A program made the translations under genes and the position numbers. 64,000 nucleotides of DNA from Reticulitermes lucifugus (lineage: Eukaryota > Arthropoda > Insecta > Blattodea > Rhinotermitidae). The DNA lies in contig JAKCWW010000192.1 in NCBI GenBank assembly GCA_026260175.1, forward strand, positions 62,001 through 126,000. Direction: 5' to 3'. Of this stretch, positions 34,266-47,400 are shown piece by piece. Every line of letters begins with the position of its first letter. Position 1 is the stretch's first letter. The notes beneath the pieces were generated by a model. It was not told where the DNA came from. It saw nothing but the letters and a program-made list of their open reading frames with translations, and did not search any database.

Positions 34266-35359
34266 TACTAAATGCAGGTACATGCTTTCATTGAGGCTGC
34301 TGGACTCTTGTGACCCAAGCAAGCGACTATTCTTGTCGAAAAACAACGTCTGCCATGCGACCTGCCATTTCCCTTTTCAGTTCATGATGCCTGAACTGTT
34401 GCCAGAAATCAGCAAGAGACATAGCTGTAAGCAGAACGCTATCGACATTACAGACAGGTACTTAAAGTTCCTTCCACGCCGGACACGAGATACACAGTTT
34501 AGAAGTACTGACTTTGGCGTGAGTAGATTCGGTGCTTCAGAAGATTAGGGGACAGAGGTGTATCCCAAAACTTCTCTGCAGTTAAACCTTGTTGTTCAGC
34601 AACGGCAGTTATAGGCTATTACAAAATATAGTATGTAGAAGAAGGGTTTTCTAGATAAAAAAAAGATCATCGAATGTTAAAACTGTAGGGAGGACTAGAC
34701 ACGTCTTTCTTAATATTTTGCTTGTCGACAGATATCTGAGCCAAAGAAGGGGCTAGGAAAATGCGGCCCCCTCGTGACCTTCGTATACTTTAATTAGTAC
34801 GATTCTTTATATCAGTTCATCAGACTGACTCTATCTTGACCAACATTGTCATTTGAGTCAGACTCCTGACAAAATTACGAAGCACAAATTGACAAAAAAA
34901 AGACACCAAACAGGAACTTTGACGAGATTAAAGAAACCAAAGGAAGGGCAGGTCCAAAAGCGACCCTACCCCTAGACAGATTTATGTCTTTTCCTACGGA
35001 GTAGCATACAGAATATATTTTAGCAGCAGTGATTGAAAACCAACCTTGAGATGTTAGTTAATTATTAGAGTTCCTGGGAAGCGTAACTAATATTTGTAAA
35101 GTTTACATGCCTCTGAGTATTGGAAAGTCGATTGGAGACAATTTGCACAATTTTCCAAGATGTGTTGCCATACAGCTTTTCAGGATTCTCAAATGTGTGC
35201 CACTACACTTTCTCCCGCCTCACGTACTCGTCTGCTCGTCTTATTACTGACTGCGGGAAATTACCGCCTACGAGGTTGGGGTGTCCTCTAGTAACAAGAT
35301 TATACTAGCTTTCGTGAAAATCGGTTAATTGGTTTTATGTTTTATCCAATCTATTCTAG

Positions 35360-35488
35360 GCGACTGGGCGACGTGTGAAATCACAAAACAATGCATCACA
35401 TAATTCCCACAGCGAAAGGAGATCCACTATGTCCCCTGGGCTTCCATCCACAGGTCCGATGGCCCACAAGGTGCAAGCGATGTTTCAG
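35360..35488 (+). CDS. MTCL/SOGA exon 1 (coding from 35391): Cys-rich motif
   Basis: Acceptor TCTATTCTAG precedes 35360 and donor GTGCGT follows 35488. The ATG at 35391 has A at -3 and an in-frame TGA at 35376-35378. It encodes [18 protein letters not shown], then [10 protein letters not shown], and its two spare bases complete Arg with exon 2. C14, C28, C31 and H38 are spaced like a small zinc knuckle (CX13CX2CX6H). The acceptor implies at least one upstream untranslated exon, not identified. A second frame is also open here but hits TGA in exon 3. Confidence 0.75.
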
Positions 35489-38400
35489 GTGCGTGACGGC
35501 AGGAAACAGACATAACTAACTTTCAAGGACTGAAGCATTGCATGACTAATTCTGTCATCATACGGCTTCACTTTTAATGCCAATATATGCCTCTTGTTTT
35601 ACGTGGAAACTTGCTATCCTCAGTTCATTTAGCGTCATTTCAAAATTATCGGACTCAGCCCGGCATAGTTTATTGCTGAAACATGTTTTCCAATGTCAGT
35701 CTTCTGATCTACCTAGCTGAGTACATAACAAACCAGCAACTTCTGTTAAATATTCCTCAAATTTTACTATTATTGAAACTCTCGAAGCCTGTTCGACATT
35801 AGAAGTCACAGATAGTGAATTTTCATGGCAACCAGATTTCAGATAAATGACAATCATTTTAGAGCTACGTTAAACATGGGCTGAATGGAGCCGTTTTGCG
35901 CAAGCCACGATTTCATATTTCGATAGAAATTACTTAAATTAAAGTCGAGAACATAGAGACGCTTTATGGACAACAGACCTGGCGTTCCTCCAGCTGAACC
36001 GCAGAAATTTAAAACAAGAACACGATACATAGCGTGAGTGTTTTTACTGGACCTATACTAACAAAACAGTTCACCTGAATATCAGCGTCTCTTGTGTGTT
36101 TCACAGAGACTACAAAGAGCATGGATCTCGCAAGGAAAAAGACGCACTGAAGAGGGACGAGACAACAGCATCATCCCCCAGTCTGTCAAGCTGGAGCTCA
36201 ACCTCATCACGGTAAGCTTAATTGATAAAAAGGAATGCTGCCTTACGACATGTTACGCCCCTTAGTCTAATAGAGACTGCCGCCGCCAGCCACCACCACC
36301 ACCACCACCATTGTCACTACGATCACCAATACCAACGCTACTACTACCACTACCACTGTTACTACCACTACTACTGTTATTGATTGTTTTGTTGTTCGTC
36401 GCCGTCGTCGTCGTCAATACCTTATGCGCCGTGTCTCTGGGAGCCCAAAACCATAAGTAGTAACGGCACCCCTATTCTTTAACGAAGAAAGATAGGCTAC
36501 AATACACTCAAAGCCGTCGAGTTTGCTTAGTGACTGCCGCTATACTTTTTATCGAGAAAAGCAGAAGGGTTGATTGTCTAACAATTTAGCAATAAGCTTT
36601 AAATTTCCTCTTGAACCTCTGTAAACTTGTCATTCCGTACAGAACATCAACTCCTTACATTCTGAGCTATTAACAGAAGTTAAGTAAACAATAAATAAAC
36701 TATATGAAACAATTTATGTGGGAATTGTTGTCTGGCAAGGTTGCAGCGGAATAGTATTCTCACCACGTATGCTACTTTAGTTTTGCCGCCCGTTTTCATT
36801 CTACCGATGTTGAACTTTCATAATAATTCAGCCGCCATGGATGTGTTCTGGATACTGATATAACCTCTAAATAAACCTTAAACCACGAAGTGATCTGCTT
36901 ACAAGATGACAGTGCATATGCTATTGGGTATAGATAAGAATGGAGAAGATCAGTTGGGCCGATCGTGTGAGAAATGAAGAAGTACAAAGAGTCAAGGAGG
37001 AGAGGAATATCCTACAAACAATAAAAAGAAGAAAGGCTAACTGGATTGGTCACGTCTTGCGTAGTAACTGCCTTCTATAACACGCTATTGAACGAAAGAG
37101 AGAGGGAAGGATAGAAGTGGCGGAAAGACGAGGAAGAAGGCGTAAGCAGCTACTGGATGACCTTAAGGAAAAGAGAGGATACTGGAAATTGAAAGAGGAA
37201 GCACTAGATCGTACTCTGTGGAGAACTCGCTTTGGAAGAGGCTATGGACCTGTCGTAAGACACAGAACAGAATGAATGAACAGACAAGTTAAAGCAAGAA
37301 AAAAGTTAAAACGTTTACTTTAAGAAGCACCAATAGACAAATTTACCGACTTCTTTCAAACGATTGGTCTTGTATGAGTGACTGTGACAGCACGTTCCTC
37401 AGAAACGTGGGAAAAGGTTATTATCCTCCACCTTGTAAGAACCCCAAAGACGGTCATCTGAAAAGAAGACTTTGATAGCATTATAGATTGCGATGGACGG
37501 AGGTCGGTTTTGTGCTTGCACTGTAATGTTCTATAATAAGTCGACTTCTTCTTCTTCTCTTGCACTACAGCCCTTGGTGGGCTTTGGCATCCTGATTAAT
37601 CGGGTTTCTGGACAATAAGATATTTTTCCGGGTATCAGGTCGTCAGCCTAATGCCCCAACCCCCAACCTGGAGGACCAGTGGGCTGCTCTTTGTCTGGTC
37701 CCTGCCCTTCGGCCTGTCTGGCTTGGGTGGCCCTACCAGGAGCTTAGCTCCCGCCAGCATAGCTCTCAGGGCCGTAATGGGATACACAAACCTCCCCGCC
37801 ACGGTAAGGCGGCAGCTCCCGGGGAGGATATAGTACAATATAGTACACTACAATTTTGTTTATTATTTCAGAGTATAAAATTTTGACCTCTTACAATTTT
37901 AAGTATGCACTAAAAATTTCAGCTCAGAATTCAGGTCTTCTGTGATGTGGCGCTGTGTCGATGGGTTAGTGGTTCCCGACGTTTCGAAGGAAGGTGCACT
38001 TCATCTTCAAGGCTTAAAGAGTGCAAGAGGAATGACTCCTTGACCCTTAAAGATGAAGGCACTACCTTCCTTCGAAACGTCAGGAAACACTAACCGCACT
38101 CTGGAGAACAAGACATTCGGGCCAGCTTGCCGTCGGATGAGAGGGAAAGTTGTGTGCTGATATCCAGTCATGAAACCAGCAAGTTCTCTCCTGTGGTGGA
38201 TTCATGCGGAAAGTTAAATAAATAATGATCAGGTTATAAATACCGTCTGTCATTACGCATGTCAGCAGCGATCAGTCAGATGTTCAGAACATCAGTCTTG
38301 TCGAACGAAGCAAATCTCAGATTTAATCGAGGTCATCCCGTTATGTCGTGACATTTCAGTATTACTAAATGCGTTGTCGTTGAGCATAACTCTTTATTGC

Positions 38401-41400
38401 TTTATCAATACTGCTACATGTTTCAGTCCTTCTCACGGACCATCATAAGGCATATAAATACATATCTACAACACTAACGTGTATGCAAGTTGAATATTAT
38501 TAATTTGCGACCTCACAAATTTTACAACTTTTTTTTTCAATTTTGTAGCTTTAGGCACTTAATGCTACAAAATTGGAAAGAATATTGTAACATTTATATA
38601 CATAGGACTATATTTAATCTACATATGTATAGGCCTGCACATAGGCCTGGACAAGGCGTTAACCACCCAACCTCTTCTAAAGCCGAGGTAGAAAATTCTC
38701 CCTGTATTAAAACAAAGTGACTATCTTAGCAGTTGTACAAAATTGTGTACAAGCAAGATCATCTCTATGACACGAAACATTTAAAACCGAAAAAGTCGTT
38801 CAATAAAACACAATTTCCGGCTTCAGTTTTTGCAAATATTGAAACAGCTACACAGAGTTACGTAAGGTGACAGTACAAACTTCCTTACAGAAATCTATGA
38901 GCAGGAGCCCAGTTATTACATGCTTGCAGACAGACAGAGAGGCAGCGGTGACGGAGCTAATACGCACTTTTTGCAAATTTTGCTTGCGAACACGCTTAAA
39001 AAGAACCTGGTGCTGAAACAGCCATTTGTTTCTGAAAAAAAGTCCCCATGTTAATCAAAAAATATTTCGCGAGTGCACTACAAAAGATGACGATTGTAGC
39101 TACACCATTTTATGACAAATAAAAATGACATGTAGTATTTCGTATAATTATAACAGCGTTTTATCAGTTTGACACATGTGTGGTGTGTGATAGTTACTAT
39201 ATGCACAAAGCTAAACTGCGCAGAAGTAGGAATTTCGTATTTTTCACATATATTACATAGTTTTATTATACTGCGTTTCCCAGAGGGTAGGTTGCAATTG
39301 TATCGCCCTTATGCAATATTTTGTTAGCAGATATACATGCTCTCGAAATGGAAAACGCTTGGCCTCTGTTTATATAGGTCTGTATTTCTCATGCTTCTGT
39401 TCTTGGCCGATTATTTCCTTTCTTTATCCGCTCTGCGCCTGTGGCATACAACTAAAACAATAATTGTCTTGCAAAATCTCGACACTTGGCTAAAATCGCG
39501 TGCGAAGTGTTATCACATAAAATAGCTTAAGGCCTCCTAATCGCAAATCTTTGCAACATAGGAGAATGATTTCATATTACTTCAAAGATGTAATCTCCCA
39601 ACTTCACCCGCAAGCGTGAAATAAATGAAGGAACTTCGCGAACAACACATGATAGCGGTATCCATTGTTCTGGATACAGCTCCACGTCACTGAGTGATTG
39701 GTGCCCGACGTTTGCAGACAGAGTGGCAGTGTCATCTTCAAGGGTCAAATTGTCCATTTTTCATGGATATTTCGACCCTTGAAGACAGAATTTTATCACA
39801 GTGAATGATGAAATGTAACAATACCAAAAGCCAAAGCCTGCATGAACTAACGTAACAATGGAAATAAGTATGAGTTGCAGGTGTGCCGTTCATGAACGAA
39901 CAAATCGAAACGAACATTTAAGATCACGGATCAAGGAGACGTCGTGTACCAGTTTGCGAGAACGATGGTTCTGCCTCGTCTTTCGTTCGTGTTTCGTCCA
40001 TTTTATTGTACCGGAGGTCGCACCACTCAGCTGTTGTGTTTTCGAACGGCGCATGCGTAATCCTCAGCTGTACCGCATTTGTGTTTCGGTTAGATCCGTA
40101 TTTCAATGGAACATGTGATGTGTTATACTAAATGATGTGGTTATGACGCTGTGTGGTTGAGTTGTAGTGGTTTACGATTACATAGCTTCTCTCTTTTATG
40201 TTCATTTTATTGAAGTATCAAATAAGGCAGGGCACATTGAACTGTGTTTTAATGTTCTCAACCAAGTCATCTTTTTTAATTCGCAAAACAGTAATTAAAA
40301 CGATGACATAGTACTTCACTAGAAACAGTATACACTACCACGGGAAAAGTAACAAATATCAACATTTATAACACTTTTATCCACGGTATATATGTATTTT
40401 TTTTCTGTAGAGAGCCACACAAGATGATATTAAGTAAATCATATAGGTGTTAATGACTTTTGAGGTATTGCCAAATCCAAATAAATAATGGTAAGCTCTA
40501 ATCTTGATGTTGTTACTTGTTAACGTCTTTTAAGTAGATGTAATGCACGGTGGACACTGAATGGATCATAATTAACAGATCGTGACAACAAGCCGGTTCC
40601 AATGAACCAGAAACTTAATGACCCTACTTGCACACCTCTGATGTAACTTTCAAACTGAACAGGGCAGTCTGTAGTTAGACTTCAGATTTTCTTTAGCACC
40701 AGTAGTTGGTCTCTGACACTGAACAGAATTCTACAGAACAATAAATGGGAGATATAAGGTTCATATAGATAACAGAGCTTAAGTGGTTACATGGAGGTGA
40801 AGTACTAAATCGAGGCATGATAAGCTATTGAACAACAAAAATAAATCTAATTGTGGAACATGAAATGGATATTACACTTTAGCCATTAATACATGTCAGG
40901 TTCCTGAATTATTTTGTCATTATGAACTTATTTGTATCCTGTTGATCTTGTTGTTTGCATAGTACCCGCGATGATAATCGGAATGACAGCTCGAGCAGTA
41001 CAGACAGTGGCGTCAGTGCCCGTAGTTGGAGCAGTGGTGGTTCTTCAGGTTCACGAGGAGAAGAGAGCTCCAAGTGTGGCAGCAGTGGCACAATCACAAC
41101 CAGGTGTATTATGTTTCCCTCACTATTCAAATTGTTGCAGCACACTGGTTGAAAATGTGTTATGGTACTATGTCATTCTCTGTAGTCCCTGTCCAGCCAG
41201 TTTGTACATATTTTTGGCGTAGAAGGACATTTTCAAAGATAAGTCATTGTTTTCCAGTTTGATCTTTTCAGGCCTAAGTAACTGTGGGTGGTATATATTT
41301 AGAGACTTAATGTTTCTTAAACTGTAAGAATATGGTGATCATGTGTTAAATCAGATAAGATTTGTTTTTTTCTCTTTTCTTCCTTTTGTTATATGCTGCA

Positions 41401-44400
41401 TTCTATTAGCAGAAATTACTAAAATTTGGTGGTTCAGGCATAGACAAATGCAGAAGTGTAGTCCAGGACTTAAATGTGTGAATGTTATGATGTGGTGAGA
41501 AATATGTAATGTCCATATTTGTAAAATCCTACATTGAAAGTGTGAAATGTGTATATAACAATTTGAAAACATTTCCCAGATTCAGCAGTGGAAGACCAGC
41601 TGCATCTTGGACTTCAACACCTGATCTGGGTAACCTGAATGATGATACAAGAGCAGAGATTACCACAGTCAGTCTCACACTCCCCAGACGCCGACGAGTA
41701 CCACCAGTGGACACCGGACAAGGTACTTTAACAGTAGGTGTGCAATGAAATCGCTTGTGAATTTGTAGAGAACTTCTGAATTTGCACATAGGACAGTGAA
41801 ATTTGTCTCTGAAATAAGTTTGGCTCAGATTATAAGAATCACATTGTTATTTTAAGAGTTTTTATGTGGGAAATTTACTACATTAACCCACTACATCCTC
41901 CAGTATATGGCACACTGTGATACCTGGAAACCAGATTTAAGTTACTAGTAGAGTTATGTGCAGTGAACTTCAAAAGCAGGAAAACAGCCAGAGAAATGTA
42001 AATTCAGTGGATTATTTTAAAGTGATTTTTTTCAAGTGAATGCAGCATGAATAGCTGAGTGTCTCCAGAACTTTTAATCACTTATTTTTGTACGTATCCG
42101 TGCTACTTCTCCATTACTGTCAATAATTGAATGTTGACTGTATGATTTTATGTTAAAATCTTTAAATGTTGTAAAAAGCACACTGTTACCAAACATTTAA
42201 ATCTTACAGCATAAAAGTATTCTAAATATGGAAGTAATGGAATTGCTGTATATGAATCTGGCAACTAAGCCTTCACACCTCATTCTTAAAGCTTCTGCTG
42301 AATACCTCATCCTACAGACTGAATAAAGACACGATACTTGAAATACAGTCCTGAAACCATTTGCCAATTCAACTCTTCTGTTATAGTGATGTTTTTAAAC
42401 TGAAGGAAATGCCACAGAATGAACACAGTCGTCCTGTTGAAGGCTCAATTGTAGTCAGATGTGGGCCACACAATGAAAATGATTTGAAGGGCTAGCATTG
42501 ACCACTTCAATTTTTGAGACATTTTCTCCCACTCATCTTTTATTATGAGTCACTCTAGATTGTTTGTAAGCAATGTTATATAGTCTTGTAATGTTGTGTT
42601 TCTACCATATACATTGTATCTATCATTAAAGTAAAGCACTGTGTACACTGAGGTTGGGATACCCTAATTATTTTATTCTATCTCCAGTATGTTTCAGCCT
42701 AGCTGGGACATTATCAAGGAGTTCAGTATAAAACACTGATCCTGTAAAAATGGTATATGCAGTAATTTAAGTTAAAATTAAGCAATTCATGATTAAAATG
42801 AATGTATGTCTTATTAATATCTTAAGATCATATACATGGTTGTTATAAAAATTCCACTCTTTAAGTAGTTAAGCATCACTGAAGTATGTCTTGATCAAGT
42901 AATATGGGTAAGAAATTTTCAGTACAAGATATATTGTCTAGTCAGGTGTATGGTATTCATATGACAATTAGGAAACTGTTCAAACATCCATGAAAACATT
43001 CATGGTTAAGCTGTTATTCCAGCTCTTGTTCAATAGAAGTCATGTAGCAAGTGGTTTTATCACTGCATTTATTGGGAGCCTTATATTGGCAAATATCTGA
43101 GAAGTACAGTAGGGGGTATGTAGGCAGGACTAGTTGGTCAGTCCTGTTTACACATCACCTGTTGAACTTAAGGGCCACAACATTTTGGAGATAAGTTGTC
43201 CCAACCCCAGTGTACAAAGTTGGTTTGCTTCAATAGTAATGATTAAGCGGAGTGTTATACAGCAACAGAGCCTCCGCAACGAACAGCATCAGATTCCGTC
43301 ACGTTACGCCCTCCTCAAAAAGAAAGTGGGAAAAATAGCACAAGCAATTCCACTTCAACCACAGCCAGCCACACCATAGCTCAACCAACAAAGCAACCTA
43401 GGCCTTCAAGAAGAAATACAAGCCAAAGGTACAAAACATTTTACAGTTTTGAAGTTTGTTATACAAGGAGGATGAGATGTGTGACACACGTAGAATGGAT
43501 GCAGGAAAGAAAAAATGCATATAGAATTTCATTTTGAAAAAAGTTAAGGGGAGATGTCAATTTCATGTCATGTACATAGATGGCAGGTTAACATTGACTC
43601 TCGCTCCAACTTTAAAATGCCCATTTTAGTTGCCACTGTATGTTTCAGTCACTTTGTAATATTGTGGATCAATGTATACATATATAATGCTGTGCGTTTT
43701 GATACAAAACACGTAGCACTCCATGTATTTATGTTGATTCACATTTTAAAGTGACTGAAATATATATTTGAAATTGAATTGTATAAACTGAAATATGACA
43801 GACACATTTTTTATTCTTAAACTCCCAAAGTTTACCCTGTTATTATAAAATAATAGTAGTAAAATACATTGGAACTCGGTTACAATGTCATGAAAGGGAC
43901 TGAATGTTTTGTGTTGTTATAAACGGGTGTCGTTATAACCAAGGAGTGTACTGTTATGGTTAATAGCGAGGAATTAATTGGTACCACAGAATACCTCACG
44001 TTATACATGAGGTGTCGCATAAACCGATGTCTTTATAACCGGGTTCGACTGTAGTTATTTTGCATTAATTCAGGTTGGGATAAGTAACTCAGAAAGTGAA
44101 ACCAATATATGAAAGAAGCACAGCCCTCCTATGCAACTGTCCTACAGATATCACTAGGTGCTTCAGTAAGGCCAAGAATGGTTCCCAAAGAGGTGGGTTG
44201 TGACACTGTGAATTAGACTGAATGGCAGGCAGTTTTAGTGATAGTGATGGAGTTTCTTGTTCTATAATAGTATGGGATGTCTTCATCAATGCGTGAGTGT
44301 CACTGCTCAAGAAAAACCATACACCACACAGTTTGTTAAAGCATTTTACAGTCATGACAAAATATAATTAGTGGATTTGAACAGTGTATGCATATTTAAT

Positions 44401-47400
44401 GCAATCCAAGGCTGTCAGACTGTTTTCAAAAAGAAAATACTATGCATAATTATCTGTGAAAAATTATGCATTAATTTAGTTGTTAGGGCTCTTGTGTCTA
44501 ACATATAACAAGTAAATTTTGGGTATATCTGACAGTTAAGTAATAGTTTATTAATATAAGGAGATAATAGGAACTATAACAAACCAAGTAATACACATTT
44601 TATTCAAAGTTTCAATTTCATTAATTTGGCTGATCCCTTGTTCTTTTGGTAACACTGACAGCAGCACTGCTGCCAGTGATGTCAAGAAGGATGTTGGCAA
44701 ACTACGTCGTGTGAGGATACAGTCACTGAAAGAAGTACATTCTGTTGAGGAACCAACAAACCCCGAAGTAGAATTTATTATTCAGGTGAGTACTATATGT
44801 GAGGCAGTTCTTTAGTTCTTTCTGTACATTGCACATGCAATCTTATCTTGTGTCTGCAACGTGATGGTCAGAAAGTAGGTAGAAGTTATTATTTTTAAAG
44901 TGACTTACTGAATGATCAGTGTAGATTATACTTGTATAACTTCATAGTATGACCCATGGACTGTTTTTCTGTATATACGAATATTGCCCGTGATGACTGT
45001 GACACTTCTCATACTGTAGGATGAGTTTTATTGTACCCAAGTAGTGGAAGTTGGTGTTCTTCTTTCCAAATATCATTTCTTTGCTTTTTCCATGTCATCA
45101 TTTTTAAATATGTGATGTCTCAAATGTTTCTCTAGTACTTGTTGTGAAGCAAATTTGAAGGATTCTCTTTGTATGTGTATCATTTTTGATTGGTAAACAA
45201 AGGTATGTGAACATACTTTCTGACCACTCCTGACATTTATTCTGTATTATTCTAAGTGGCTGTTACAGTTCGTATTATTAAATAATGCATATATTCTCAA
45301 TTAGAAGTGATTCTCAATGTTCCTTGAGCTGTGTCCCTATTTTTACAACTACTTAAACATGTATAAGAAAATGTCATTTCTTCAAAACGTTTTGAGATTA
45401 TCTTGATTTAAAGAGCAAAATGTGTGGGTAGTTCTTGATCTATGTGGTTTGGTTTACACAAATTTAGAATTACACAGTTTATTAATTTTTGCATGTTCTC
45501 CATTTACATGACATAAAAATTTCCTTTCGTGCATTTTAAAACTAACTCTTAAAATAGGTCAACAGAGTGGCCTCCTAGGTACCTAACATTAGATTTCCCT
45601 TTTAGGGCTCTGTTAGGGACACTTTCTGTACTCCAGTGCCCCCATTGTGTACCAGTCTCAGTGAACTCAAGATTTGCTTTCAAAGTGCTTGTGGATCAGC
45701 TGACATACAAATGTTGTTCAGTGTTTAGAATGGGATTTATTACATTTTTCACATATGTAGAGCCACCAGTGGGCCTCACAGTGAACACTGGTAACTGACC
45801 ATCAAAATTTTGTTACTTCCTGTTTGTGCTTTACACATTTTATTGTTGCATTCAATGTACTTTACTTAGAAAAAATTTAGAAGTGTAAAGATTATTTATG
45901 ATCAACGTGTATTGTGCTGAAGTCTATGTTGTAAGCATATTTGCTCCAGTGATATAATTCTTCTGATTTTATTTGGGAGGTTGCCAATTTGAATCTTAGC
46001 TGGAACACAGTCTATCCTGACTGAGTTCATTTGTTTTGTCATCCTCCCTAGGCAAATGATGGGATAGTACCATCAATTAGGTCATGACCAAAATCTTATA
46101 CATCCTTATTCACTACCATCTTATGATTTGAGACTATATATGTAGTCTTAAGTTACTGACCACATCAATAAATCAACTATGAATAAAATACAGTATTTTT
46201 ACCTCTTAAGTGTTAAAAGTAAGTTTTCTTCTGTAGGTTAAATCTTCTTCTAAGGGAAAACATTCTTCTAGTAAAGCTAAGAGTGCCAGTGGTAGTGCAG
46301 TTAACAGCATTAACAGTAGTTCAGCTGTCAAGAAGACGGAAACACCATCCTTACCAGGGTCCAGTTCATCTGGCAGTAGTGGCAGTAGTGGGACCAGTGA
46401 AGAAGAAGGAGACAGTGATGACGATGTGTCAAGTACTGCAGGGACTGAGACAACAGAGACAACGTTAGTTGATCGTAATGAGAATGAATTGCAGGTTTGT
46501 TGAGTTTATGTGTGTGGGTAGGTTTATAGGAAGCTGAGGTGCATTTCAGTTTTGATTCTTCAGTTGAACCTCCCAGTGTACCATCATTGCTCACTGTACA
46601 TTTCCCTAGCTGTGGTGAGATGATGAAAGTCTGGAAAATAAAATCAACAAATTGCATAATATGTTACAAAAGTCGTAAATGTCAGTATAGTTAAAAGCAC
46701 AATACTTTGAAGAAATATAATGTTTTTCTTGTTTGGACAGTAAAAATTTATCAGATGTAGGAATCTTAGAAGCTGTACCAGATTCTTAGATTGGTGACTT
46801 AAAAGATTTGCATTTTGTGTCTTCAACATAATAGAATCTTCTTGGTATTCCACCATGATAAAAATGTAAAAAATTGCTGATGTTTTGGAAGAAATTTCAG
46901 CTTCCTCTCCTCCTTCAGGTTCAAAGTCAGCGATATTCAAGATTATTTCTTGTTTTTGGAGGATTTTGTCATTTGGTGTAATGTAAAATGTAGAGCCTGA
47001 TGCAGACATTTTAACAAGTATTTCCTCCTCCTTCTCCTCCTCCTCCTCCTCCTCCTCCTCCTCCTCCCCCAGTGATACATTTTTAGCTGTGTAACTGGTT
47101 GAAGGCATTTGCCCATCATTTGCATAAAAATGTCAAAGGGAACTAAAGATTAACTACTTTGACTTGAGACTATATGAGTATAATTCATGTCCTTTGTTCA
47201 TAGATCATGATTTGGCCATGTAAGAATCATTTCAAGTGAACGATTGTAATTGCTTGCAGCAATGATATTATGTCCTTTGTTTCTACAAGGTGTAATTTAT
47301 CCATTCATGTGTGTAGTCAGGTACTTGTATGCAGAAACTATTGCAGCCTATTTAAGCAGTTCTGATCTGATATGCATTTGCATTTCTCAGGGTTTCAATA

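Larger units (their letters stand above)
36212..40962 (+). other. MTCL/SOGA intron 2
   Basis: 4.75 kb. It holds a trinucleotide array, a LINE end, a dispersed repeat, a hairpin element, fold-back fragments and the CpG-rich block at 39890-40120. The stretch 38110-39640 holds nothing I recognise. Confidence 0.75.

Noticed and set aside
35360-36211. Second open frame through exons 1 and 2 (ATG at 35429)
   Set aside because: It stays open for about 78 codons but meets TGA at the start of exon 3, while the other frame continues through ten more exons and carries the CxxC motif.
46644-47108. 154-residue minus-strand frame with a poly-Glu run
   Set aside because: The poly-Glu comes from the CTC microsatellite and the rest is intron sequence with no family likeness.
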